NCBI GenBank assembly: GCA_042854365.1
Contig: AP031437.1
Location: 682,001-746,000, forward strand
Reading direction: 5' to 3'
Length of the DNA: 64,000 nt
DNA from: Anaeromassilibacillus sp001305115
GTDB taxonomy: Bacteria > Bacillota > Clostridia > Oscillospirales > Acutalibacteraceae
This document shows, one piece after another, positions 1 through 8,156 of the stretch (position 1 is its first letter; each line of letters starts with the position of its first letter). The position numbers and the translations under genes are program-made. The notes beneath the pieces were generated by a model that did no database searches, was not told where the DNA came from, and saw only the letters and a program-made list of their open reading frames with translations.

Positions 1-2
1 GT

Positions 3-272
3 ACAAATGATTTGACGCAGTATACCCTTGCAGTGGATCGTATGAATCCACAGATTTCTTCCATGTATGATCCACGCCATCCGGCTGTTCTTCGCATGAT
101 TCAAATTGCAGCAGAAAATGCGCAAAAGGCTGGTATTTGGATTGGTATTTGTGGTGAGTCTGCGGGAGATACCGAACTGACGAAATTCTATATGGATATT
201 GGGATCAATGAGCTTTCTGTGACCCCAGGCATGGTCTTGGAGCTGCGCCGAACAGTGCAGCAGCTTGATTAA
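3..272 (+). CDS. ptsI: Phosphoenolpyruvate-protein phosphotransferase (PTS enzyme I), C-terminal end
   Basis: This is the last ~89 residues of enzyme I, the soluble kinase that takes phosphate from phosphoenolpyruvate and passes it to HPr at the head of the sugar phosphotransferase system. The reading frame is open at the left window edge. It begins with TNDLTQYTLAVDR, the conserved signature of the PEP-binding TIM barrel, and continues with GICGESAGD, which carries the conserved active-site Cys-Gly-Glu. The stop is TAA at 270-272. The 60 bases to the next gene hold only its ribosome-binding site, so it is probably cotranscribed with the IICB permease that follows. The start and the HPr-contacting N-terminal domain lie outside the window. 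Confidence 0.95.
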   Translation, partial: TNDLTQYTLAVDRMNPQISSMYDPRHPAVLRMIQIAAENAQKAGIWIGICGESAGDTELTKFYMDIGINELSVTPGMVLELRRTVQQLD

Positions 273-332
273 GGTAGAAACCGGGAAAGGGACCCGGTTT
301 GTATGAATTAATTTTTTCGAGGAGGTAAAATT

Positions 333-1784
333 ATGCAAAAGGTCCTTGCAAAGCTTCAAAAGCTTGGAAAAGCTTTGATGCTTCCAGTTGCCTGCTTGCC
401 TGTAGCAGGTATCTTGATGGGAATCGGTTACATGATCGATTCCAATGTTATGTCCGGGCTGGGAGACCCGAATGTCATTGCTTTCTTCTTGGTTAAAGCT
501 GGTGGAGCAATTATCGACAACATGCCCATTCTGTTTGCAATCGGTGTTGCAATCGGTTTGAGCGACGACCATGAAGGTACATCTGCACTTGCTGGCCTGG
601 TATCTTGGTTGATGGTCCAGCAGATTTTGAACCCCAGCATCGTAGCAGTTCTGACCGGGGCGGAAGCTGACGCAGCTTTCTCCAAGGCAAACAACCAGTT
701 TATCGGTATCATCTGCGGCGTTGTTGGCGCACTTTGCTACAATCGTTTTAAGAATACGAAGTTGCCGGAGGCGTTGTCCTTCTTTAGTGGCAAACGTTCG
801 GTTGCAATTGTTACTGCGCTTGTCAGCGTTGTAGTCGGCTTGATCTTCTTCTTTGTCTGGCCGGTGGTTTACAATGCTCTGGTTTCTTTCGGCGAGGCTA
901 TCATCAGCTTGGGCGCAATCGGCGCTGGTATCTACGGCTTCTTCAACAGATTGTTGATTCCGGTCGGCCTGCACCACGCTCTGAACTCTGTGTTCTGGTT
1001 TGATGTTGCTGGTATCAACGATATTGCAAACTTCTGGGGCGGCACAGGTACTCCTGGTGTCACCGGTATGTACATGTCCGGTTTCTTCCCGGTAATGATG
1101 TTCGGTCTGCCTGGCGCAGCCTTGGCAATGTATCATACTTCAAAGCCCGGCAAGAAGAAGATTGCTGGTGGTATCCTGTTCTCTGCTGCACTGTGCGCAT
1201 TTATCAGTGGCGTAACGGAGCCTCTGGAGTTCTCCTTCATGTTCCTTGCTCCTGCTCTTTATGTGATTCATGCAGTGTTGACTGGTATCTCCATGGCGGT
1301 TATCGCAGCACTTCCGATCCGTGCAGGCTTTAACTTCAGTGCAGGTTTTGTGGATCTGTTCTTCAGTTCTTGGGTTCCGCTCGCACAGAATCCGTGGCTG
1401 TTGATCCCAATTGGCATTGTAGTTGGCGTAATTTACTACATCGTTTTCCGTTTTGTCATTGTGAAATTCAACCTCAAGACCCCGGGCCGTGAGGATGATG
1501 ATGATGATGAATCCGAAGGCTTCTCGAAGCTGGTAAAGGACCAGGGCTATGATGGCCTTGCTAAGAAATATGTTGATGTCCTGGGCGGCAAAGAGAACAT
1601 TAAGGAAATCGAGTCCTGCATCACCCGCATTCGTCTGGTACTGAAGAGCAATAAAGACCTTGATGAAAAGGCAATCAAGGCTTTGGGCGCATCCGGTGTC
1701 ATGAAGGCTGGCGATCAGGTCACACAGGTTATCGTCGGCACAAAGGCAGAAGCTCTTGTTGAAGCGATGAAGAAATATCTGTAA
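333..1784 (+). CDS. ptsG: PTS glucose/N-acetylglucosamine-type permease, IICB
   Basis: This 483-residue membrane permease of the glucose-glucoside PTS family imports and phosphorylates a hexose. Residues 1-390 form the hydrophobic IIC transport domain, with the family motifs MLPVACLPVAGILMGIG near the N-terminus and GVTEPLEFSFMF around residue 300. A short Asp/Glu-rich linker leads to a C-terminal IIB domain, where ESCITRIRL carries the phosphorylatable cysteine. A good Shine-Dalgarno (GAGGAGG) precedes the ATG. No IIA domain is fused; a separate IIA gene lies downstream. Glucose and N-acetylglucosamine permeases cannot be told apart from sequence alone, so the symbol is tentative. A strong terminator follows. 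Confidence 0.88.
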   Translation: MQKVLAKLQKLGKALMLPVACLPVAGILMGIGYMIDSNVMSGLGDPNVIAFFLVKAGGAIIDNMPILFAIGVAIGLSDDHEGTSALAGLVSWLMVQQILNPSIVAVLTGAEADAAFSKANNQFIGIICGVVGALCYNRFKNTKLPEALSFFSGKRSVAIVTALVSVVVGLIFFFVWPVVYNALVSFGEAIISLGAIGAGIYGFFNRLLIPVGLHHALNSVFWFDVAGINDIANFWGGTGTPGVTGMYMSGFFPVMMFGLPGAALAMYHTSKPGKKKIAGGILFSAALCAFISGVTEPLEFSFMFLAPALYVIHAVLTGISMAVIAALPIRAGFNFSAGFVDLFFSSWVPLAQNPWLLIPIGIVVGVIYYIVFRFVIVKFNLKTPGREDDDDDESEGFSKLVKDQGYDGLAKKYVDVLGGKENIKEIESCITRIRLVLKSNKDLDEKAIKALGASGVMKAGDQVTQVIVGTKAEALVEAMKKYL

Positions 1785-1819
1785 TCAGGCTTTTTCGTTT
1801 CAATGACTATGTAAAAGGC

Positions 1820-1858
1820 AGCAGTCTCCCTCCTGGTCGTCAGGGAGACTGCTGTTTT
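1820..1858 (+). terminator. Intrinsic terminator between IICB and IIA genes
   Basis: A perfect 12-bp stem, AGCAGTCTCCCT (1820-1831) with AGGGAGACTGCT (1842-1853), has a 10-nt loop and is followed by GTTTT. It would end or attenuate the ptsI-IICB transcript before the IIA gene. Confidence 0.85.
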
Positions 1859-2031
1859 CAGATGGATTTAAGACGATTTTTCAGGGACACTAAAGAAATA
1901 GAGCCATACTTGGAAGTGTGTGGTATCGGTCGTTTTCTTCAGAGCCACTTATAGAAATGATCGAAAGAGATCCATTTGCTTTATAAAAGCGCTATCTGAA
2001 TATCCACGTTAGAATTGGAGGTATATATTCC

Positions 2032-2508
2032 ATGGGATTGTTTGGTAAAAAGGAAAGCAAAATTGTAGCACAACAGACGGGAAAAGCCGTGCCGATTACA
2101 GAGGTGCCCGATCCAGTGTTTTCTGACAAGGTTTTGGGCGACGGCATTGCGATTATCCCGACCAGCAATACGGTGTTGGCGCCAATTTCCGGCACAATTG
2201 CCCAGGTAGCACATACTTTCCATGCGGTTGGAATTGAAGCGGACGATGGTACGGAGGTGCTGGTACACCTGGGGATCGACACCGTGAAACTCAATGGGGA
2301 AGGTTTTACCTGCCATGTAAAGGTGGGAGATCACGTAAATGCCGGTGATAAATTGATGGATATGGATATTGAGGCCATCGCAGCAAAAGGGTTTAAGACC
2401 ATTTCTCCCTGTATTATTACAACAACTGATGATCTAAAAAGTATGGATTGTATTACGGGAGACGTGACGGCAGGAGAGACAACCGTTATAACGTACAAGA
2501 AAAAGTGA
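2032..2508 (+). CDS. crr: PTS glucose-type IIA component
   Basis: This 158-residue soluble IIA of the glucose family accepts phosphate from HPr and passes it to the IIB domain. After a short N-terminal segment come the domain signatures: VFSDKVLGDGIAI, then LAPISGTI, TFHAVGIE (the stabilising histidine) and VLVHLGIDTVKL (the phosphorylated histidine). Its length matches stand-alone Crr/IIA-Glc proteins, and the IICB gene just upstream lacks a IIA domain, so the two are natural partners. GGAGG lies upstream of the ATG. A terminator separates the two genes, so IIA can probably be expressed separately. A terminator also follows. Confidence 0.92.
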   Translation: MGLFGKKESKIVAQQTGKAVPITEVPDPVFSDKVLGDGIAIIPTSNTVLAPISGTIAQVAHTFHAVGIEADDGTEVLVHLGIDTVKLNGEGFTCHVKVGDHVNAGDKLMDMDIEAIAAKGFKTISPCIITTTDDLKSMDCITGDVTAGETTVITYKKK

Positions 2509-2519
2509 AAAAATTTCAC

Positions 2520-2556
2520 TAGCCCCCGAAAACTAATTGTTTTTGGGGGCTTATTT
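2520..2556 (+). terminator. Intrinsic terminator after IIA gene
   Basis: AGCCCCC (2521-2527) pairs with GGGGGCT (2545-2551), and the A- and T-rich inner bases extend the stem. It is followed by TATTTATT. Confidence 0.8.
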
Positions 2557-2727
2557 ATTATCATTTTGTGCTATAATATTTGAGGAATTTTGAACAGAAC
2601 AATTTGGGCAATAATATGTTTAAGCGATATAAAAATCAAGATTATATGGCTTATGATATTGCGTATAGAAATTCCTGGTTAGGTTTGATGTTTTGTAAAA
2701 GCGAATTAGGACACTAGATTTAGGGTG

Positions 2728-3243
2728 ATGCATAAAGTCATGGCGGCAAAGCAGGAAAAAGATCGATCAAGTTCTTCTGAAATTGTAGCGATATTGGATT
2801 TTTATCAATCCGACCTACACAAAGAGGCAAAAAGAATTTTAGAAGATCAAATTCGTACAGAGGAGGCCGTGCTCTGCGCGGAACAGCGAATCTGGCATGC
2901 AGCAGATTGGCTGCGATTACAACCTATAGAAAATTTAAAAGCATTGATTTTAATTGTAGCGCGTAATGCTGCAAAATCTTTGCAAAAGACTGGGGACTAT
3001 AATTTCAATCCGCTGGGAGAAAATCAAGATGTGATCTTGCGCGAATTGGAAAAGAAGACCTTTCCCCATTTACCGAAATTGCGGTCCAATTATCAGGATG
3101 TTATTGTTTTGAAGTATTATTATGAGTTGCCAAATCAGGCGATTAGCGAACTTTTAGGGATCTCAGAAAAGAATGTTCAGATTCGAATCTTCCGGGCAAA
3201 ACAACGGATTCGTGAGTTTATTGAGCATGAAGCGTATTTATAA
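2728..3243 (+). CDS. Small sigma-70-family (ECF-like) factor
   Basis: This ~171-residue protein resembles extracytoplasmic-function sigma factors. The N-terminal half has a region-2-like helical pattern, with RNAAKSL and a Trp/Leu-rich helix. The C-terminal half reads as a region-4 helix-turn-helix: VIVLKYYYELPNQAISELLG, then ISEKNVQIRIFRAKQRIREF, the usual DNA-contacting helix with an Arg/Lys-rich tail. No anti-sigma gene adjoins it, and a long non-coding stretch follows, so its target is unknown. GTG at 2725 and ATG at 2728 are both possible and neither has a strong ribosome-binding site. ATG at 2740 is a further option. A TATAAT at 2572-2577, with a poor -35, may be its promoter. Confidence 0.75.
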   Translation: MHKVMAAKQEKDRSSSSEIVAILDFYQSDLHKEAKRILEDQIRTEEAVLCAEQRIWHAADWLRLQPIENLKALILIVARNAAKSLQKTGDYNFNPLGENQDVILRELEKKTFPHLPKLRSNYQDVIVLKYYYELPNQAISELLGISEKNVQIRIFRAKQRIREFIEHEAYL

Positions 3244-3700
3244 TTAATCCTTAAAGTATTTTTTTGTTTTTATATACAGTTGGTTTATAATTTGCAATTT
3301 ACTCACTCTTTTCCATGATAATGCATCAATATAATAGATTTTATATAGAATTTCATATGTCTTTTCCTAAAATAACAATATGGAAAGAAAGACCAGACAA
3401 ATATAATTTTTTCTTGTTATTTTTAATACATATCGTATATATTATGTAGAAATATGCAAATTGAAAAGAGATGTTTTTCTAAAAAAACTGAAAAGACATG
3501 GTTATTTGTAGGAGTTAGAACAAACGATATAGATGGGAATAATTGCTATTATGCATTTTTATGACGAAGAACTTGCAAGAGTAGAATCAACTATGGGATA
3601 AAATAGAGAGAAATATGCATACAGATTGGCATTCTTTCTGTGATTATTCCCGTATTTTCTGTTAAGGACGTTGGATAAAAAGAGGAAAAATGAAAAAAAA
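3244..3700 (+). other. AT-rich non-coding stretch
   Basis: This stretch of about 450 bases is very AT-rich. It has no open frame with a ribosome-binding site, no strong hairpin with a T-run and no recognisable RNA. It separates the sigma-like gene from the opp control region. Confidence 0.5.
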
Positions 3701-3710
3701 AGATTGGAAC

Positions 3711-3739
3711 TTGCATTATGTATATGAATTTGTTATAAT
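3711..3739 (+). promoter_or_regulatory. Candidate promoter P1 of the opp operon
   Basis: TTGCAT (3711-3716), a 17-bp spacer and TATAAT (3734-3739) form a near-consensus sigma-A promoter. The expected start near 3746 would give a leader of about 310 nt. That transcript would begin with a hairpin in which GATAGGGCAC (3750-3759) pairs with GTGTCCTATT (3774-3783). Confidence 0.65.
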
Positions 3740-3808
3740 AAATAACATTGATAGGGCACGTCCATGGGTGGAGGTGTCCTATTCATCGTTATATAGCAAC
3801 AAATCCTA

Positions 3809-3837
3809 TTGAATTATGGAAATTTGTGTGCTACAAT
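3809..3837 (+). promoter_or_regulatory. Candidate promoter P2 of the opp operon
   Basis: TTGAAT (3809-3814), a 17-bp spacer and TACAAT (3832-3837) make a second promoter, 98 bp downstream of the first. The predicted start point falls inside the 22-bp palindrome that begins immediately after the -10 box. Confidence 0.55.
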
Positions 3838-3859
3838 AATAAAATATTAATATTTTATT
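3838..3859 (+). promoter_or_regulatory. 22-bp perfect palindrome at the P2 start site (candidate operator)
   Basis: AATAAAATATT followed by AATATTTTATT is a perfect palindrome with no spacer. It sits directly after the P2 -10 box and covers the likely +1, which is the classical position for a repressor operator. A second inverted repeat, ATTTTC-TGTA-GAAAAT, lies at 3874-3889. Its arms resemble half-sites of the CodY box, but the spacer is wrong for that protein. Confidence 0.5.
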
Positions 3860-3953
3860 CCATTTTTCGACAGATTTTCTGTAGAAAATGTGGAGCGCGA
3901 CCGGTTGTTTTGGTGTAGAGTACTGAATCGTCGGTTTTGTTTGGGAGAGCAGA

Positions 3954-3997
3954 CGGAAATTGGACGATTTCCGCAAAATGTGTTTTTTACATTTTGC
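3954..3997 (+). promoter_or_regulatory. Two adjacent hairpins in the opp leader
   Basis: CGGAAAT (3954-3960) pairs with ATTTCCG (3967-3973). Starting at that same last base, GCAAAATGT (3973-3981) pairs with ACATTTTGC (3989-3997). The two stems share position 3973. They lie 60 bases before the oppB start and have no T-run after them, so they look like leader structure rather than a terminator. Confidence 0.45.
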
Positions 3998-4056
3998 ACA
4001 TCGGACGAAATGCAAAACGAAGGCAGCAAAACTTTTAGACTAAGGAGTGGCAGGCA

Positions 4057-4974
4057 TTGGCAAAGTACGTATGTAAGCGTCTCGGTTACGCAATTTTGAC
4101 TATCTTTTTAATCTCTGTCATCACATTTACACTGATGAACCTGATCCCCGGTGGACCATTTTTGAGTGAAAAAGCGGTAACCCCCGCGACCCAGGCCGCT
4201 TTGGAAGAGAAATATGGCCTGAATGTCTCGAAGCCCGAACAGTATATCAATTATATGAGCGGGCTTTTGCAGGGCGATCTCGGCGTATCTCTGAAACAAA
4301 AGGGAAGAACGGCAAACGACATTATCTTCTCAACCTTCCCAGTCTCTGCCCGTCTGGGTGGCATTTCCATTTTGGTGGCACTAGTAGTCGGCGTGAGCCT
4401 CGGCTCCGTTGCTGCGATGTGCAGAGGAAAGTGGGGTGATCAGCTGATTATGGTCGTTTCCACGCTGGGGATTGCGGTGCCAAGCTTTGTTGTGGCGACC
4501 ACGCTTATGAAAGTTTTTGGTGTAGAACTAAAATGGCTGCCTACCATGGGGTTATCAACCCCCATCCACTATATTCTCCCAGTATTTACTCTTGCCTTCT
4601 ATCCAATGGCTTATATTACGCGTCTGATGCGCTCCAGTATGTTGGATGCCTTGAATCAGGATTATATTCGTACAGCCCGTGCGAAAGGCGTAAGCAAGTT
4701 CAAAATGCTTTTTAAACACGCACTGCGTAATGCAATTATTCCGATTATCACTTATGCCGGCCCATTGTTGGCGTTTACGGTTTCCGGAAGCTTTGTTGTA
4801 GAAAAGATTTACAACATTCCCGGTCTCGGCCGTGAGTTTATCAACTGTATCACCGGGCGTGACTATCCCATGGTGATGAGCACCACCATTTTCTTGGCGA
4901 CATTGCTTGTTTTGATGAATGTGGTTGTGGATATCCTCTATAAGATAGTGGACCCACGAATCAAACTGAAATAA
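4057..4974 (+). CDS. oppB: Oligopeptide ABC transporter permease B
   Basis: This 305-residue inner-membrane permease of the DppB/OppB family is one half of the channel that imports short peptides. The N-terminal segment KRLGYAILTIFLISVITFTLM is the typical first helix. The MetI-like permease domain follows, with the EAA loop at about residues 205-235 (QDYIRTARAKGVSKFKMLFKHALRNA) that docks on the ATPases. It ends in VDILYKIVDPRIKLK, the usual C-terminus. The start is TTG, chosen because AAGGAG (4042-4047) is well spaced before it and the protein begins exactly as the family does. It is the first gene of a five-gene operon (B, C, D, F, A). Confidence 0.93.
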   Translation: MAKYVCKRLGYAILTIFLISVITFTLMNLIPGGPFLSEKAVTPATQAALEEKYGLNVSKPEQYINYMSGLLQGDLGVSLKQKGRTANDIIFSTFPVSARLGGISILVALVVGVSLGSVAAMCRGKWGDQLIMVVSTLGIAVPSFVVATTLMKVFGVELKWLPTMGLSTPIHYILPVFTLAFYPMAYITRLMRSSMLDALNQDYIRTARAKGVSKFKMLFKHALRNAIIPIITYAGPLLAFTVSGSFVVEKIYNIPGLGREFINCITGRDYPMVMSTTIFLATLLVLMNVVVDILYKIVDPRIKLK

Positions 4975-4992
4975 GAAGGGAGAGACGTTCCA

Positions 4993-6051
4993 ATGGAGGA
5001 TATTAAGCTGAAAAAGAACCCGTTAAGTCTCCAGCTTGACCCGGACGATTTTCTCCCGGCGAGCGACGAAGAAAAGAGACAATTGGATGTTATGCGCGAG
5101 AGCACAACCTTTTGGAGGGATGCGCTGAAGCGTTTTAGCAAAAATAAAGTGGCAATGGTGGCGGCCGTGGTCATTCTATTGGTCGTTATCTGTGCGTTTA
5201 TTGTGCCAAACTTTTATCCATATGAATACGATCAGCAAATTCGCGGCAGCGAAAACCTGTGGCCCATGGAGTATTCCGAAGAGGAACAGGCGTTGATCGC
5301 CTCTGGCGAAAGCGTATTCCCCCACATCTTTGGTACAGACAAGCTTGGCCGCGACTTGGGGATTCGCGTATTGACAGGCGCCAGAGTTTCGCTTTTGGTC
5401 GGCTTGGTGGCAAGCGCTCTGGTCTTGCTGATCGGTTCCATCTATGGCTCGGTTGCAGGCTATTTCGGTGGAAAAGTGGACTTGATTATGATGCGTATCG
5501 TTGACATCATCTACTCGGTCCCAGATATTTTGATTATCATTCTATTGCAGGTTACTTTAAAAGCCCCACTACAGACATTATTCGACAGCAGTCCCGTTTT
5601 TGATGGACTTAACCGTGTGGGCGTCGGTTTAATTAGTATTTTTATCACGTTTAGTTTGCTGTACTGGGTAAGTATGGCCCGTATCGTTCGTGGCCAGGTG
5701 ATGACCTTAAAGGAGCAGGAGTTCGTCACGGCGGCAAAAGCGTTGGGGGCTTCGAATGGCAGAATCATCCGTAAACATCTGCTCCCGAACTGCATTGGTA
5801 CCTTGATTGTAACGGCTACACTGCAAATTCCTTCTGCGATTTTTACAGAAGCCTTCTTGAGCTTCCTGGGACTCGGCGTTGCGGCTCCTATGGCAAGTCT
5901 TGGTTCCCTTGCATCGGATGCGATCAACAGTATCAATTCGTATCCATACCGATTGTTTATTCCGGCCGCTGCCATCAGTATTATTATTTTGGCATTTAAC
6001 CTGTTTGGCGATGGCCTGCGCGACGCATTCGACCCGAAGCTGAAGAAATAG
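4993..6051 (+). CDS. oppC: Oligopeptide ABC transporter permease C
   Basis: This 352-residue second permease pairs with OppB. An N-terminal cytoplasmic stretch of about 45 residues precedes the first membrane helix (VAMVAAVVILLVVICAFIVP). The motif HIFGTDKLGRDLGIRVLTGARVS, near residue 112, is a hallmark of OppC/DppC proteins. The EAA loop (around VTAAKALGASNGRIIRKHLLPN) lies at about residue 245. It ends in FNLFGDGLRDAFDPKLKK, the standard C-terminus. It starts 18 bases after oppB behind GGGAG and is cotranscribed with it. It is slightly longer than many homologues because of the N-terminal extension and a longer first periplasmic loop. Confidence 0.93.
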   Translation: MEDIKLKKNPLSLQLDPDDFLPASDEEKRQLDVMRESTTFWRDALKRFSKNKVAMVAAVVILLVVICAFIVPNFYPYEYDQQIRGSENLWPMEYSEEEQALIASGESVFPHIFGTDKLGRDLGIRVLTGARVSLLVGLVASALVLLIGSIYGSVAGYFGGKVDLIMMRIVDIIYSVPDILIIILLQVTLKAPLQTLFDSSPVFDGLNRVGVGLISIFITFSLLYWVSMARIVRGQVMTLKEQEFVTAAKALGASNGRIIRKHLLPNCIGTLIVTATLQIPSAIFTEAFLSFLGLGVAAPMASLGSLASDAINSINSYPYRLFIPAAAISIIILAFNLFGDGLRDAFDPKLKK

Positions 6052-6062
6052 GAGATTTTAAG

Positions 6063-7085
6063 ATGAATACAGATACCTTACTCAATATAGAAGATCTCCA
6101 TGTTTCCTTTTTCACCCCCGCTGGCGAGGTAAAAGCCGTTACAAGCGTAACCTATAGCATGAAGCACGGCGAGGTGCTTGGAATCGTTGGAGAATCCGGA
6201 AGCGGAAAAAGCGTTTCTGCCTATTCCTTGATGGGAATTATCGCGGAACCGGGCAAGATCGTGGGGGGAACCATTGCATTCAATGGTCACGACCATGTGG
6301 AAAAAATGACGGAAAAGGAATTCCGTAAGATGCGCGGAAGCGAAATCAGCATCATTTTCCAGGACCCGATGACCTCGTTGAACCCTGTGTATACCATTGG
6401 AAACCAACTGATGGAGATGCTTCGTCTTCATACAACAAAAACCAAAAAGGAATGCTGGGACCGCGCGGTGGAATTGCTGGGCTTAGTCGGTATGAACGAA
6501 CCGGAAAAGCGTATGAAGCAGTATCCGCATGAGTTTTCCGGCGGCATGCGTCAGAGGGTGATGATCGCAATGGCGCTTGCCTGCGAGCCAAAGTTATTGA
6601 TTGCGGACGAGCCGACAACTGCTTTGGATGTGACCATTCAGGCGCAGATTTTGGACCTAATGGTTGAACTTAAGAAGAAAATCAATATGTCCGTCATTAT
6701 CATTACCCATGATTTGGGCGTCGTTTCAGATGTCTGTGACCGCATTGCGGTCATGTATGCCGGTAAAATTGTTGAGATCGGATCAACGGACGATATTTTT
6801 TATCATCCGAAGCATTGTTACACGCTTGGCCTGCTCAAGTCCATTCCAAAGATCAATGAGGACGAACATGAGCGTTTGGTGCCGATTGAAGGCACACCGG
6901 TTGACTTGCTCAATCCTCCGGCGGGATGTCCCTTTGCATCGCGCTGTGATAAGTGCATGAAGATCTGTCTGCGAGAGATGCCCCCTTATACAGAGATTTC
7001 GGAGGGCCATGTCAGTGCCTGCTGGTTGATTCAGAAGGAGCAGATGGAAAAAGCAAAAGCCGAAGGGGGAAAGAGCAATGAGTGA
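6063..7085 (+). CDS. oppD: Oligopeptide ABC transporter ATP-binding protein D
   Basis: This 340-residue ATPase powers the peptide importer from the cytoplasmic side. The Walker A motif is GESGSGKS near residue 41. The Q-loop is FQDPMTSLNP, the ABC signature is FSGGMRQRV, Walker B is LLIADEPTTALD and the H-loop His is in ITHDLG. The C-terminal oligopeptide-transporter extension is present and includes CPFASRCDKCMKIC, whose cysteines match the iron-sulfur-type Cys cluster seen in this family. The ATG has GGAG upstream. The stop overlaps the start of oppF by 8 bases, which suggests translational coupling. Confidence 0.95.
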   Translation: MNTDTLLNIEDLHVSFFTPAGEVKAVTSVTYSMKHGEVLGIVGESGSGKSVSAYSLMGIIAEPGKIVGGTIAFNGHDHVEKMTEKEFRKMRGSEISIIFQDPMTSLNPVYTIGNQLMEMLRLHTTKTKKECWDRAVELLGLVGMNEPEKRMKQYPHEFSGGMRQRVMIAMALACEPKLLIADEPTTALDVTIQAQILDLMVELKKKINMSVIIITHDLGVVSDVCDRIAVMYAGKIVEIGSTDDIFYHPKHCYTLGLLKSIPKINEDEHERLVPIEGTPVDLLNPPAGCPFASRCDKCMKICLREMPPYTEISEGHVSACWLIQKEQMEKAKAEGGKSNE

Positions 7086-8046
7086 AAAGCTATTGGAGGT
7101 ACAGCACCTCCAGCAGTATTTTCCCGTTAAGGGCAAGTTGTTCCACAAAACCTACGTGCAGGCGGTGGACGATGTCAATTTCCACATCAATAAAGGGGAA
7201 ACCTTTGGCTTGGTAGGAGAATCTGGCTGTGGGAAAACGACGACGGGCCGCACTATTTTACGCTTGTATGAGCCAACGGATGGAAAAATCATTTATAAAG
7301 GTGAGGACATCACTCACGTGGATTTTGCCCCATACCGCAAGAAGATGCAGATTGTTTTTCAGGACCCGTATGCTTCCTTGGATGCGCGTATGACGGTTGG
7401 CGATATTGTCGGCGAACCGATCGATATTCACAAGCTCGCCAATAGCAAACAGGAACGCCATGATATGATTTTGGCGTTGCTAGAGCGGGTTGGCCTCAAC
7501 TCTGAGCATGCCAACCGCTATCCACATGAATTTTCTGGTGGACAGAGGCAGCGAATCGGCATTGCGCGCGCACTGGCTGTCAACCCGGAGTTTATTGTCT
7601 GCGACGAGCCGATTTCTGCACTGGACGTTTCTATTCAGGCGCAGGTTGTCAATATGTTTGAGGATTTGCAGCAGGAATTGGGATTAACTTATCTGTTTAT
7701 CGCCCATGACCTTGCAATTGTCAAGCATATCAGCAATCGCATTGGCGTGATGTATCTTGGAAAGCTGGTCGAGCTTGCGGAGAGTGCAGAGCTTTATAAG
7801 AATCCGATTCATCCCTATACGCGCTCGCTGCTTTCTGCAATTCCGATTCCGGACCCAAAGGCCAGCCGTGCAAAGAAGCGCATTGTTTTGGAGGGCGATG
7901 TTCCCAGTCCGGTCAATCCGCCGTCCGGCTGCCGTTTCCGCACCCGCTGTCCTTATGCGACAGAGCGTTGTGCAGCAGAAGTTCCTGAATTTAAAGATTA
8001 CGGCGGCGGACATTATGCAGCGTGTCATAGAATTGGTGAGGTTTGA
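7078..8046 (+). CDS. oppF: Oligopeptide ABC transporter ATP-binding protein F
   Basis: This 322-residue partner ATPase of OppD has Walker A GESGCGKTT near residue 46, FQDPYASLDARM at the Q-loop, the signature FSGGQRQRIGIARALA, Walker B FIVCDEPISALD and AHDLAIV at the H-loop. The C-terminus carries the family Cys cluster (CRFRTRCPYATERC). Its start lies inside the end of oppD (AATGAG overlap), so the two ATPases are probably made in equal amounts. It is followed by about 110 bases with a weak terminator-like palindrome before the gene for the binding protein. Confidence 0.95.
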   Translation: MSEKLLEVQHLQQYFPVKGKLFHKTYVQAVDDVNFHINKGETFGLVGESGCGKTTTGRTILRLYEPTDGKIIYKGEDITHVDFAPYRKKMQIVFQDPYASLDARMTVGDIVGEPIDIHKLANSKQERHDMILALLERVGLNSEHANRYPHEFSGGQRQRIGIARALAVNPEFIVCDEPISALDVSIQAQVVNMFEDLQQELGLTYLFIAHDLAIVKHISNRIGVMYLGKLVELAESAELYKNPIHPYTRSLLSAIPIPDPKASRAKKRIVLEGDVPSPVNPPSGCRFRTRCPYATERCAAEVPEFKDYGGGHYAACHRIGEV

Positions 8047-8052
8047 TAAAAT

Positions 8053-8069
8053 ACCGATCGGTTTTTTTA
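8053..8069 (+). terminator. Weak terminator/attenuator between oppF and oppA
   Basis: The self-complementary ACCGATCGGT (8053-8062) runs into seven T's. The stem is only 4-5 bp, so at most it would attenuate read-through. Binding protein is often made in excess over the membrane parts, so a separate control point here is plausible. Confidence 0.3.
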
Positions 8070-8156
8070 AGAATTCCAGTAGTTCTTGGTCTTTTAATTC
8101 GCATTTTAGCGGATTAAAATAGATTTATCCAATTTTAAAACTGGAGGGATTTATTA

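Noticed and set aside
3874..3889. CodY box in the opp leader
   Set aside because: The half-sites ATTTTC and GAAAAT resemble CodY, but they are separated by four bases instead of one, so the standard box is not met.
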